Counted from the stretch's first letter, positions 37,960-46,424 are shown. The stretch: DNA of 64,000 nucleotides from Clostridiales bacterium (GCA_014799645.1 JAAVHQ010000004.1:1-64000); one strand, 5' to 3'. Notes: generated by a model not told the origin, from the sequence alone. Program-made: numbers and translations.

Positions 37960-37968
37960 CGCAATAAG

Positions 37969-37997
37969 TTGTGTTTTTTTCATAGTTATGCTATAAT
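37969..37997 (+). promoter_or_regulatory. Promoter downstream of the recombinases
   Basis: TTGTGT (37969-37974) and TATAAT (37992-37997) with a 17-base spacer. A transcript starting near 38004 would run into a stable hairpin at 38172-38205. Confidence 0.65.
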
Positions 37998-38003
37998 ATA
38001 AAT

Positions 38004-38206
38004 ACAAAGAATTTAAATGGGACGCAAACTATTTGCTACGGAAAAGAGAGTCATAGAAACTAATTAGAAGCCGAGAGTTTTTATGAATATTCTATTTGCA
38101 AATCATAAAACGATTGATATTGTCCTAACCACTCTGCCTCGGTTCAGATTTCGTCACCCGCACACAAGTGTATTGGTCTAAAAGTATTCTAGCTTTCAGA
38201 CCAATA
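38004..38206 (+). ncRNA. Candidate non-coding RNA in the 381-base gap after the recombinases
   Basis: It follows the promoter at 37969-37997 and ends at the perfect ATTGGTCT/AGACCAAT hairpin (38172-38179, 38198-38205). A 16-codon frame at 38017-38067 (MGRKLFATEKRVIETN) is the only open frame near its start. CCGAG and CTCGG with AGAGT and ACTCT offer a long-range stem. It could be an RNA, a truncated host gene left at the attachment site, or just the leader of a lost gene. The rest of the gap to 38340 is AT-rich with nothing recognised. Confidence 0.35.
38115..38206. repeat. Composite boundary repeat, copy A
   Basis: A degenerate box TGATATTGTCCTAACCAC (38115) and a second box AGATTTCGTCACCCGCACAC at 38146, exactly 31 bp apart, then GTGTATTGGTCT and the hairpin ATTGGTCT...AGACCAAT (38172-38205). 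The same composite structure occurs at copies B and C. Confidence 0.6.
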
Positions 38207-38340
38207 TTGTTATGTAATTTAGACTAATTTTAGTTGTAATAATGTTTCAATTGTACTATTCTTGGTACATTTGGCCATTTACAATATCTTGAAAGTGTGC
38301 CATAATATAGAAAATACTATAAAGAAAGGAGACAAATTAT

Positions 38341-38616
38341 ATGTTTCATAGATCTTACTATACGAAAGAGGGATATAAACAAATCTATAGACCTAATAGT
38401 TCGGAAGCAAGAGAAACTGGATATGCACCAGCACATCGTGTTATTGCGAGTAAAAAAATTGGAAGACCGTTATTGCCAAACGAAGTAGTACATCATATTG
38501 ATGGCAACAAAAAAAACAATCGTCCTAAAAATTTGCAAGTAATGACTCGTGCCGAACATAATAATTTGCATGGATTAAATTTTAGGGGAAAGGGTAATAG
38601 ACGTGGTCGCCATTGA
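38341..38616 (+). CDS. HNH_3 endonuclease-like protein
   Basis: A 91-residue protein with AAAGGAG before its ATG. It holds a compact HNH core: RVIASKKIGRPLLPNEVVHH, then IDGNKKNNRPKNLQVMTRAE and EHNNLH, the HNH_3 arrangement of phage and homing enzymes. The overlap of 14 bases with the next gene points to a translationally coupled pair. It may nick DNA on its own or be a partner of the larger HNH protein downstream. Confidence 0.85.
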   Translation: MFHRSYYTKEGYKQIYRPNSSEARETGYAPAHRVIASKKIGRPLLPNEVVHHIDGNKKNNRPKNLQVMTRAEHNNLHGLNFRGKGNRRGRH

Positions 38617-40261
38617 TGAATATACACAAGAAAAAGATTGTATTTACAAACAAGAACATTATTCAGTTAGGGATAATGGTGCTGTTTTACGACATAATCC
38701 CAAAGGTCAAAACCCACGACCGTTAGATAATCAATGGACATTTGGCAAACTAAATGAAAAGACTGGTTATTTAGGAATAGCTTCAGTTCCTATACATAGG
38801 ATAGTTGCTACTGCATTTCATGGCGAAGCGCCTACTAAACAACATGTCGTTGACCATATTGATACAAATAAGCATAACAATCGCCCAGAAAATCTAAGAT
38901 GGTTAACAAGATTAGAGAATATACTATTAAATCCAATAACAGCTAAAAGAATTGCAATGGTTTGTGGTAGTGTAGTAGCATTTTTAGAAAATCCCTCTAG
39001 GTATAGGGATGAATTTAAAGATCCAAATTATAGTTGGATGGGGAGAGTTAGCCAAGAGGAAGCAAAGGTTTGTTTGGAACATTTGTTGTCGTGGGCAGAA
39101 AGCGATAAGAAGCCATCAGGAGGTACGTTGGGGGATTGGATATTTGAAAGAAATTCTAATAGGAATATAGAGAAAAAAGAAAACTTAAGTGCTACAGCAG
39201 ATAAAGAGATAGTTGCCTCAAAGCAAGAATTACAAAAGGTAAGGACTAGGCAGGATATAAGGAGCAATCCGTTTGGTTTTGCTAGACCTGGCGAATCGGA
39301 TATGGATAGTTCTATAGTTATGTATAAAAAACGAGATGAACTATTTGATAAGATTAAAAAGAGGCTAGATTTTGACAAAAAGTTGAGATTCCCCGAAATC
39401 AAAGTACCTACGGCAGGTAAAGGAATAACGATAAAAGAGTCTTGGATAGAAGAGATTCAGGACAGTGAAATTCACTACGAAATGACGAAAAGGTCGCCTA
39501 AATCTATAATTTTGCATTGTGCTGGCAAGTCGTTTGCGCTAATAGTTCAAGTGCAAACTAATATAGATACAAATGAGATAGGGAGACTAAAAAAAGAGGG
39601 TCTAAACATAGTCGTGATTGATTTTTCATGGGCAAAAAAAGGTGTCACAGTAGAAGAAATAAAATATATATTGGAAGATGATATCACTAAAAAGCGCTGG
39701 ATATATCATGAAATGATTCAAAGAGAGGAAAAACGATTGCAGGATATTAGCGAGCCGATAAGTGACGCAGGGCAAGGAGTGTTACATTCTTATTATGCTT
39801 GTCCACTTATTTCAAATGGAGTTGAAGATGTTGAGTGTTGGTATTGTGATTATAGGATAAAGAGCAAAGATTACGCGCCTTATGATTATTGTTTTGCAAA
39901 GTCGGGTGTTCAAACTTATCAAGACCTTTTATCTATTACAAACGTTGAAAAAGAAGACGGAAAAATAGTAAGTATTTCTTATAATAAAAACGGTGAAATG
40001 ATTGTCAAAAAGTTTGACAAAGAAGTACAACTTCCTGGCAAAACAATGTTCCAATTATGGGGAGAAAGAACTACAGATAAATTGGTTTGTCACAACATAT
40101 ATAGTGATTGGTATGTTTTAATAGAAGAAAACCCTAAATTGAGTTATGAAAAAAATGAAAAAGTATATGGCAAATTGGGAAGGAATCTGCAAACTTTAGA
40201 GCATTGCGAAATGCGAGAAATTTTTGGTGCAGATAGTTGTTATTGGGAGACTATTAAATAG
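38603..40261 (+). CDS. HNH protein with a long CoiA-like C-terminal region
   Basis: A 552-residue protein from a GTG at 38603 (AAAGGG upstream, overlap 14 bases). The N-terminus is an HNH module (about 40-110): RIVATAFHGEAPTK, VVDHIDTNKHNNRPENLRWL. Then comes a charged linker and, near residues 310-365, SIILHCAGKSFALIVQVQTN followed by EIGRLKKEGLNIVVIDFS, a strand-helix-strand resembling the nuclease core of CoiA-like and related defence proteins (usual form: EIQ/VTH, then EKI...GI..IEIDLS). The last 200 residues contain several Cys pairs (YACPLIS, ECWYCDYR). Its role is unknown; I infer a DNA-targeting two-nuclease protein. Confidence 0.6.
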   Translation: MVAIDEYTQEKDCIYKQEHYSVRDNGAVLRHNPKGQNPRPLDNQWTFGKLNEKTGYLGIASVPIHRIVATAFHGEAPTKQHVVDHIDTNKHNNRPENLRWLTRLENILLNPITAKRIAMVCGSVVAFLENPSRYRDEFKDPNYSWMGRVSQEEAKVCLEHLLSWAESDKKPSGGTLGDWIFERNSNRNIEKKENLSATADKEIVASKQELQKVRTRQDIRSNPFGFARPGESDMDSSIVMYKKRDELFDKIKKRLDFDKKLRFPEIKVPTAGKGITIKESWIEEIQDSEIHYEMTKRSPKSIILHCAGKSFALIVQVQTNIDTNEIGRLKKEGLNIVVIDFSWAKKGVTVEEIKYILEDDITKKRWIYHEMIQREEKRLQDISEPISDAGQGVLHSYYACPLISNGVEDVECWYCDYRIKSKDYAPYDYCFAKSGVQTYQDLLSITNVEKEDGKIVSISYNKNGEMIVKKFDKEVQLPGKTMFQLWGERTTDKLVCHNIYSDWYVLIEENPKLSYEKNEKVYGKLGRNLQTLEHCEMREIFGADSCYWETIK

Positions 40262-40276
40262 TGTTCCAAAATCGAT

Positions 40277-40370
40277 AGATTTTGTCATACACACTATCGT
40301 AAATGCGAGATTTTGTAATATACACACAAGTGTATCGGTCTAAAAGTCTTTTGACTATTAGACCTTTTTC
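40277..40370. repeat. Composite boundary repeat, copy B
   Basis: Boxes AGATTTTGTCATACACAC (40277-40294) and AGATTTTGTAATATACACAC (40308) are exactly 31 bp apart. They are followed by the GGTCTA...TAGACC hairpin (40337-40364, inner AGTC/GACT) and a T-run. It lies between the HNH module and the Mrr operon. Confidence 0.7.
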
Positions 40371-40451
40371 TTGATAATTTGAGCAAACCTTCAATTGAAG
40401 AGATATGATTAAGCTTAAATATATTTATATTTGTATAATTTTATAAAATAA

Positions 40452-40480
40452 TTGATTTAATTTATGTTTTTTGCTATAAT
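40452..40480 (+). promoter_or_regulatory. Promoter of the Mrr gene
   Basis: TTGATT (40452-40457) and TATAAT (40475-40480) with a 17-base spacer; the start codon follows at 40510 behind GAGGTG. Confidence 0.8.
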
Positions 40481-40509
40481 TTAAAAGAAAATTCGTATCG
40501 AGGTGTAGC

Positions 40510-41391
40510 ATGGCAGTTAAAGTACCGACATTTGATAGTTTGATTAATCCTTGTTTTATGGCAATTAAAGCATTGGGTGGCTCAGCGTCCAATGACGAAA
40601 TATATGATGAGGTTGTAAGGCAGTTGGCATTATCTGAAACCGTATTAGCGGTACAACAACCCGGTCATTTGGCGATGTCAAAAGTTGCTTATAACCTTGC
40701 GTGGGCACGTACGTATTTGAAAAAATTTGGTGCTATTATTAATACTACACGTTCAATTTGGACAATTACTTCGGAATTTTCTGACGTCAAAGATGTTGAC
40801 GCTCGTAAAGTTGTTGAATTTGTTAGAAATTTGGAAGCACAGTCTACAAACAAAAAGGCTCAACTAGAACAAAGAAAAATAGAGAAGGATTTAGTAGTCA
40901 GCGAAGATGAACAACCCGAAGAAATTTCTTCGTGGCGAATTCGGATGTTGGAAATATTGCAGAATATGAATCCTTATGGATTTGAGCGATTTGTTCAATT
41001 ACTGTTACGTAATTGCGGAATTGATAATGTAGAAGTGACAAAGAAATCTGGTGATGGTGGTATTGACGGTACAGGACAATACAAATTAAGTGGCATTTTT
41101 AGTTTTAAACTTGCTTTTCAATGCAAAAGATATATTGGGAATGTTGGAAGTGGGGAAATAAGAGATTTCCGTGGTTCACTTTCAACGGATATTGAAAAAG
41201 CAATTTTTGTAACTACGGGAAATTTTAGTCCTGCTGCGAAAAGCGAAGCAAAGGCGCCGGGGAAGAAGTCGATAGATTTGATGGATGGTGAAATGCTCAT
41301 TGACAAAATAGCTGAGTTGAAATTGGGAGTTTCACCTAAAACAGTATACGAAATAGATGACAAGTTCTACGCACAATATAACGAAGCGTAA
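40510..41391 (+). CDS. Mrr-type restriction endonuclease
   Basis: A 293-residue type IV-like restriction enzyme. Residues 1-95 are a winged-helix Mrr_N domain (FMAIKALGGSASNDEIYDEV); residues about 150-270 are the Mrr_cat PD-(D/E)XK nuclease with NPYGFERFVQLLLRNCG, SGDGGIDGTG (catalytic Asp) and FQCKRY (QxK). Mrr enzymes cut modified DNA. It has its own promoter and is followed 107 bases later by the helicase/DarT/ARH operon, with an AGCTGAC/GTCAGCT hairpin in the gap, so it may or may not belong to that system. Confidence 0.92.
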   Translation: MAVKVPTFDSLINPCFMAIKALGGSASNDEIYDEVVRQLALSETVLAVQQPGHLAMSKVAYNLAWARTYLKKFGAIINTTRSIWTITSEFSDVKDVDARKVVEFVRNLEAQSTNKKAQLEQRKIEKDLVVSEDEQPEEISSWRIRMLEILQNMNPYGFERFVQLLLRNCGIDNVEVTKKSGDGGIDGTGQYKLSGIFSFKLAFQCKRYIGNVGSGEIRDFRGSLSTDIEKAIFVTTGNFSPAAKSEAKAPGKKSIDLMDGEMLIDKIAELKLGVSPKTVYEIDDKFYAQYNEA

Positions 41392-41497
41392 GTATTGTTG
41401 AAATCGCTAAAAAGCTGACTAGGGGTATCTTATTTGTGGTCAGCTAATATGTATTATAGGAAGTAAAATGAAAAAGTAAGACATCATAGCATTTATC

Positions 41498-42970
41498 TTG
41501 AAATTAGTGAAAGAATATGATAAAATATGTAAAACAGTATTTAACGCATTTGGAGAAATATTTTTAATGGAACCTAAAGGGAAGCAAAAAGATGTAGTTG
41601 ATTTACCAGATAGTGGGCATTTCGTTGTACTAGGAACTGCAGGGAGTGGCAAAACTACGATGGCGCTTTTGAGAGCGAAGCATTTGGGAATTAAGTATCC
41701 TAATGCTTGCATTTTGCTTGTTACTTTTAATAGAGCGCTTATTTCTTATATGAAGAACCTAGGACTTAAGATGCCTACAAATGTTAATATAGAAAATTAT
41801 CATCATTTTGCGCGCGGATATCTTAATAGTCGAAGTAAAATGAATTTCAATTGTATTATTGATACAAATGAAAAGGAAAGTCTCGTAAGTGAAATTCTAC
41901 TTGAATTTAGGAGCGCAAATCCTCAAATATCAACGTATAATCGTCCTGCAGAAGATTTTTTCAGCGAAATAATCTTTATTCAGCAACAAGGCTTATCGGA
42001 ATTGGAGTATCTTACAAAAGAGAGAATTGGGCGGGCTTCAGTAAATATTAGAAAAGAGAATCGTAAGTATTTTTACGAAGTGTATAAAGAATATATGTAT
42101 AGACGGAGACTGCTTGGTAAGCTATATGATTGGGATGATATTGCTTCGGCAGTATTGGATGAGTTTAAGATAGATTTATCAAGCCGAAAATATATGCATG
42201 TAGTGTTGGATGAGGGGCAGGATTTTTCGCCGCAAATGTTACGTTCGCTTATTGCTGCGATTCCACAAGAAGGAAGTTTTATATTTTTTGGTGATGTTAA
42301 CCAACAAATTTATGGAAGCAGATTGTCATGGCGAGATGCAGGAATCAACATAAATCAATCGACTATTTGGCGGTTTAAGGATAATTTTAGAAACAGTTAT
42401 GAAATATCTGCATTCGCATCTGCGCTTACAGAAAGTGAATATTGGCAAAAATCTGAAGATGCAGTTCTACCAGCAACGTCGCGTGCGGCAGGGCCATTGC
42501 CTGCTGTTATGCATTTTGACAATGAGAGTTTTGAAATAAAAACAGTTTGCGAATTAGCTCAAAAGCAAGCGATTTCGGCAACAGTTGCGATAATTGTTCG
42601 CGATAGGACTGATGTTGCAAGAATTACTTCTTTAACTCGAAAAGCCAAAGAAATAAAAAGCGATAAGATTATAGACTATTCATCTCCCGGTGTTTATGTA
42701 ACTACATACCATTCGGCTAAGGGGTTAGAGTTTGATTATGTGTTTGTACCATTGTTGAGTTCAGACTATTTACCAAGCAAAGAAAAAGTAGAATTAATGC
42801 CTAACAATAAAATAGAGATATTTGGGGATGAAATCAAATATTTGTATGTAGCTGTTACGCGAGCAAAGTATGGTTTATTTTTGTCGTATTCAGGAATGCC
42901 ATCATGCTTTATTCCGAAAGTTAAAGGCATATTTAATTTTAAGTATATGGGTGGAGATAGCAACAGATGA
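41498..42970 (+). CDS. UvrD-like SF1 helicase (start uncertain)
   Basis: A 490-residue SF1A helicase: Walker A VLGTAGSGKTTMAL (about 44-57), Walker B VVLDEGQDFSPQML (about 224), motif III FIFFGDVNQQIYGS, motif V YVTTYHSAKGLEFDYV and VI KYLYVAVTRAKY. A TTG at 41498 or ATG at 41567 could be the start. Upstream in the same frame, ATG 41468 has an AGGAAG site, but the fourth codon is TAA, so the longer protein is blocked; either a nonsense mutation or natural reinitiation. It overlaps the DarT-like gene by 4 bases (ATGA). Confidence 0.88.
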   Translation: MKLVKEYDKICKTVFNAFGEIFLMEPKGKQKDVVDLPDSGHFVVLGTAGSGKTTMALLRAKHLGIKYPNACILLVTFNRALISYMKNLGLKMPTNVNIENYHHFARGYLNSRSKMNFNCIIDTNEKESLVSEILLEFRSANPQISTYNRPAEDFFSEIIFIQQQGLSELEYLTKERIGRASVNIRKENRKYFYEVYKEYMYRRRLLGKLYDWDDIASAVLDEFKIDLSSRKYMHVVLDEGQDFSPQMLRSLIAAIPQEGSFIFFGDVNQQIYGSRLSWRDAGININQSTIWRFKDNFRNSYEISAFASALTESEYWQKSEDAVLPATSRAAGPLPAVMHFDNESFEIKTVCELAQKQAISATVAIIVRDRTDVARITSLTRKAKEIKSDKIIDYSSPGVYVTTYHSAKGLEFDYVFVPLLSSDYLPSKEKVELMPNNKIEIFGDEIKYLYVAVTRAKYGLFLSYSGMPSCFIPKVKGIFNFKYMGGDSNR

Positions 42971-43644
42971 GAATAGCATATGAGGTTTTGTTGAATCATA
43001 ATGTGAATAGGTTATGTCATTTTACAAGATTTGTAACGCTAAAACATATTTTGGGAAGTGACGATGGAATTAAGGCACGCAATTTCGTAGATGGATTAGT
43101 GTCACGGCCTACGGATGGTGAAAGGTTTGATAGGGAAGAAGATTATATTTGTTGCTCAGTCGAATATCCCAACACTTGGTATTTGGACAAAGTTCGCAAT
43201 GATGACCCCATTTTCAAAGAATGGGCGGTTTTGTGTATTGATCCAAAGGCTCTATTAAATGCAACAGTTAAGTATAGTGCGTGTAATGCTGCTAGAGAAT
43301 GTGGTGCTTATGTACATGATGAATCTTATGCTATCTCAGAACTGTATAATTCTCGATCGGTATTAGGATTTGAACGCTCAAGTGATATGTTGAAGTGCTG
43401 TCCTACAGACGGACAAAGCGAAATATTATTATATAAGAATATTCCGCGACAATATATAACTGGGATTTTATTGCGTTCTGAAAATGCTGCAAAACAATTA
43501 ATAGTGAGCTTTAAAACGTTAGAGATATCAGATACAGTTATTCCTCAAATATGGATAGCTCCTGAAGTTTTTGAGAAAAAAACTTGGAGTAATCTGGCGC
43601 GAATCGGGAAGCGACCAGAAGAAAAAATATATCGGAGGTTCTAA
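42967..43644 (+). CDS. DarT-like ADP-ribosyltransferase toxin
   Basis: A 225-residue protein with the DarT/DUF4433 layout: CHFTRFVTLKHILG (18-30, NAD-binding histidine region), DGIKARNF, a middle PNTWYLDKV stretch, and the catalytic-glutamate segment GQSEILLYKNIPRQYITGI (Glu152). DarT enzymes ADP-ribosylate thymidine in single-stranded DNA and are toxic unless reversed. The usual partner is a DarG macrodomain protein; here the adjacent gene is an ADP-ribosylglycohydrolase, 2 bases away. The gene overlaps a helicase gene upstream by 4 bases, so the three form one operon. Confidence 0.72.
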   Translation: MRIAYEVLLNHNVNRLCHFTRFVTLKHILGSDDGIKARNFVDGLVSRPTDGERFDREEDYICCSVEYPNTWYLDKVRNDDPIFKEWAVLCIDPKALLNATVKYSACNAARECGAYVHDESYAISELYNSRSVLGFERSSDMLKCCPTDGQSEILLYKNIPRQYITGILLRSENAAKQLIVSFKTLEISDTVIPQIWIAPEVFEKKTWSNLARIGKRPEEKIYRRF

Positions 43645-43646
43645 TT

Positions 43647-45179
43647 ATGTCAATTTTATATAACGATAAATGTACTGGAGCTTTGCTTGCGGCAGCAATA
43701 GGTGATGCATTAGGATGGCCATTTGAGACTCGCGCAGGAAATAAGTGTAAAAAACCTGTTGCTAATGGACAATTCCAAACATGGACAAGGCAGTCTGGAG
43801 GACGATTTTGGTCACACACCGAGACAATAGAGCGTGGTGAATACAGCGATGATACGCAGCTATTACTTGCTGTTGCTCGCAGTCTTCAATATGGAGATAA
43901 ATGGAATCAATATTTTGTTAGGCAAGAATTACCATTTTGGTTGTCCTATGAACGTGGTGGTGGCAATGCCATTAAGACGGCGGCAAGATTTTGGGAAAGG
44001 CACGGATGTCCTTGGAGCGAAACAAACGATTCAAAGGACGTTATAGCTTATTTCAATGCTGGGGCAAACGGCGTCGCTATGCGTATATTGCCGCACGTTA
44101 TATATGGATTGGCTGATGATGATGTTGATTCATTGATGTCGGTGGTTATAAGAAACGGTATGTACACTCACGGACATCCGCGTGCTTTGCTTGGCGCCAC
44201 ATGTTACGCTTACGCGCTATATATTGCAGGAAGAAAAACTGATTCTCTTGAATATGGTGAACTTGTTGATGCTGTATTGCAAGGACAAAGATACTGGGGT
44301 AAATTTCATAACGTGCTTCCAGAATGGATTGAAATTGGAAGCAAATCTTTACGAAGTGATTATATGTTTTTGTGGGAGGATACTGCAAGACAAATATGCG
44401 AAAACTTAAGACGAATGCAAACGGCTTTACAATCAGGGCTTTTGGATAATAGTGAAGAATTTTTAAAATCTATAGGCTGTTTTTCACCTGCAACGAATGG
44501 CGCAGGTGATGTAAGCGCATTAACTGCAATCTACCTTGCATCTAAATATGCGGCAAATCCAAAACAGGGTATTATGGTAGCAGCTTATCTAAAGAACTCA
44601 GATACAGATACAAACGCTTCAATGACAGGGGCTCTCTTGGGAATGATACAGGGTGTAGATTGGATTCCTTACGAATGGCAAAAAGTACAAGACAATGAAT
44701 ATATATTAGAATTGTCGAATAAATTGTTGCAACATAGAGAAGATTCTATAGCATATACGAATAGCCAGCAAAATAATATCCAAGTACCAATCGGTAGTAT
44801 ATTTCCAATAGAACAGCCAAAGAAATGTCGTGGTTCAAATTATACTGTTACTATTCAAAAATATAAGACCGCATGGGGACAGACGCTTTATATAAAAAAC
44901 TTCGATAAAAATAAAAACAAGCAAGAAGTTGAACAGTTGTCTTTTGATTTTAAGGAACTTCAATCAATCGAATCGGGACATACTCAAAAAGCTATAAACA
45001 ATGATGTTTTATTAATTTTGCAAGAATTGTTGTATATTGATAAAAAGATGTCATTGCCAAAACTTGTTAAAATTTTGTCATTAATTTTGTCTACGGACTT
45101 ATTAGATTCAGAAATTGCGGCACAAACGAAAACTAAAGAGAAAACTGTAACAAAAATTCGTGAAAATTGTCACAAATAA
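43647..45179 (+). CDS. ADP-ribosylglycohydrolase (DraG/ARH type) with C-terminal extension
   Basis: A 510-residue protein. Residues 1-370 are an ARH hydrolase: GALLAAAIGDALGWPFE (11-27), the metal motif YSDDTQLLLA (66-75), the Gly-rich GANGVAMRILP and the second metal set NSDTDTNASMTGALLG (about 326-341). The extra 135 residues end in a helix-turn-helix-like SEIAAQTKTKEKTVTKIREN. ARH enzymes remove ADP-ribose; next to a DarT-like enzyme it is the natural antitoxin candidate, replacing the usual DarG macrodomain. The extension may bind DNA or regulate the operon. A terminator-like composite repeat follows. Confidence 0.88.
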   Translation: MSILYNDKCTGALLAAAIGDALGWPFETRAGNKCKKPVANGQFQTWTRQSGGRFWSHTETIERGEYSDDTQLLLAVARSLQYGDKWNQYFVRQELPFWLSYERGGGNAIKTAARFWERHGCPWSETNDSKDVIAYFNAGANGVAMRILPHVIYGLADDDVDSLMSVVIRNGMYTHGHPRALLGATCYAYALYIAGRKTDSLEYGELVDAVLQGQRYWGKFHNVLPEWIEIGSKSLRSDYMFLWEDTARQICENLRRMQTALQSGLLDNSEEFLKSIGCFSPATNGAGDVSALTAIYLASKYAANPKQGIMVAAYLKNSDTDTNASMTGALLGMIQGVDWIPYEWQKVQDNEYILELSNKLLQHREDSIAYTNSQQNNIQVPIGSIFPIEQPKKCRGSNYTVTIQKYKTAWGQTLYIKNFDKNKNKQEVEQLSFDFKELQSIESGHTQKAINNDVLLILQELLYIDKKMSLPKLVKILSLILSTDLLDSEIAAQTKTKEKTVTKIRENCHK

Positions 45180-45208
45180 AATATTCTTGTGTTAAATTAG
45201 TTGGGTAT

Positions 45209-45300
45209 AGATTTTGTCATACACACATTTCAAAACGATAGATTTCGTAATATACACACAAGAATAACGGTCTAAAAGTCGGAAGACTTTTAGACCATGT
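45209..45300. repeat. Composite boundary repeat, copy C
   Basis: Boxes AGATTTTGTCATACACAC (45209-45226) and AGATTTCGTAATATACACAC (45240) are again 31 bp apart. They are followed by a perfect 12-bp hairpin GGTCTAAAAGTC/GACTTTTAGACC with a GGAA loop (45269-45296). It marks the right end of the defence island. Confidence 0.75.
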
Positions 45301-45449
45301 TTCTTTATATAGTTAGTTGGAGACAACAATTTCTAATATATAATATAAATTAGAATTAATATTGATAAATTATTATCATTGTGATAATATGTAAATATTA
45401 AGATGGGTAATGTCGAAAATCGACTATACGTTTTGAAAGGAATCATCTA

Positions 45450-46352
45450 ATGAACAAAATGGAAAACGACAAAGGATATGATAAAGAATTAGACTATCTT
45501 GATCTAGATGACGAACTTGATCAAGATGGCAACATATTGCCGGAAAAGACAGAGTTGACGGAAGATTTAATCAGCGGAGACAAAGACGCAAAAAAAATCG
45601 TAGAGTCATTATATAAAAATCTAAGTTTCGCATATGGTATTTATGAACCACAACACCTTCTAGGAGCGTTGAAATATTTATCGTATTCAGTATCAATATT
45701 GTTTTTTCTAACGAGTATATTTTTAGTCGTTTCTATGCTGGTGATAAGAATAGATCGATCTCAAATTCCAATGATGGTAGCTCCGGCAATATTATGTTTA
45801 TTTTTCGGGATATTTTCTATGTATTTTTTTATAACAAGAGATCAAGCCCGAAAAGTATGGTGGTATAAAGATTCGAAAAAAACTATAGCAATATATAAGT
45901 CTGCGAGAAAATCGGAAGAAAGTGATATTATTATATACGTAAATAAGAATTATCAATACCGTTATTATCACAAAAAGCAGGAGTGGAAGAAGAATAGGTC
46001 GCAGTGTATGGATACGAGATTGTTATTCAAGCATCTAAACGGCAAATTGAGAATAGAAAATCATAAGAACGGTGACGTGGAGATATATACGCGCAATCCA
46101 TCCTTGTATTCATTTTACAACGAAGAAGCCAAGCAAAAATCTGCAAGTATATTAATTCGTGATGGGATTCCTAATTATATTGAGCATTGGTATGACTCGG
46201 CAGAACAAGGTAGAAGTAACGTGAGCGAACGTTTTGAATTTCTTGAAATCAACACTGATAGATACGTAGAAATACCAAAATCATTTATTACGTTTTGTCA
46301 AGTGCAAAGAATAGAGCCATTACAAGAAAATGAACATTTACGTTATGTATAA
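45450..46352 (+). CDS. Two-pass membrane protein of unknown function
   Basis: A 300-residue protein with GAAAGGAA before the ATG. Residues 1-60 are acidic and probably cytoplasmic; two membrane segments lie at about 77-99 and 108-129; the 170-residue rest is a soluble, Tyr/Lys-rich domain with a strand-rich pattern, no motif recognised. It follows the defence island repeat C and 146 bases of AT-rich sequence. Sequence style matches the host genes downstream. Confidence 0.6.
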   Translation: MNKMENDKGYDKELDYLDLDDELDQDGNILPEKTELTEDLISGDKDAKKIVESLYKNLSFAYGIYEPQHLLGALKYLSYSVSILFFLTSIFLVVSMLVIRIDRSQIPMMVAPAILCLFFGIFSMYFFITRDQARKVWWYKDSKKTIAIYKSARKSEESDIIIYVNKNYQYRYYHKKQEWKKNRSQCMDTRLLFKHLNGKLRIENHKNGDVEIYTRNPSLYSFYNEEAKQKSASILIRDGIPNYIEHWYDSAEQGRSNVSERFEFLEINTDRYVEIPKSFITFCQVQRIEPLQENEHLRYV

Positions 46353-46424
46353 TAATTATAAAAAACTTAATATTATGCTATACTCATTTTGCAAGATAAC
46401 TTATTTTAACAAATGGGAGGAAAT

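Larger units (their letters stand above)
3300..37960 (+). mobile_element. Prophage, siphovirus type with HK97 morphogenesis genes and two serine recombinases
   Basis: The replication, packaging, head, tail, holin and integrase genes are in the usual order for Bacillota temperate siphoviruses, almost all on the plus strand. The span is about 34.7 kb, taken from the first phage-like gene to the end of the second serine recombinase. Attachment sites were not identified, so the ends are approximate. A conventional CI-type repressor and an endolysin are not visible. Cargo includes two DNA methyltransferases, metK, an amidoligase with a gamma-glutamylcyclotransferase, and abiH. Possible decay: split helicase gene, missing canonical start of the tape measure gene. 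Confidence 0.85.
38110..45300. mobile_element. Repeat-bounded defence island next to the prophage integrase end
   Basis: Two gene modules, 38341-40261 and 40510-45179, are separated and flanked by three copies (A, B, C) of the same composite repeat. The genes are AT-rich, have very different composition from the prophage, and are defence-type. The repeats, the proximity to two serine recombinases and the absence of a recombinase inside suggest cassette accretion; whether the island moves is not shown. Confidence 0.45.

Noticed and set aside
38341..40261. HNH genes as intron- or intein-encoded homing enzymes
   Set aside because: No interrupted host gene or intron-like fold surrounds them; they stand as an independent pair between repeats.
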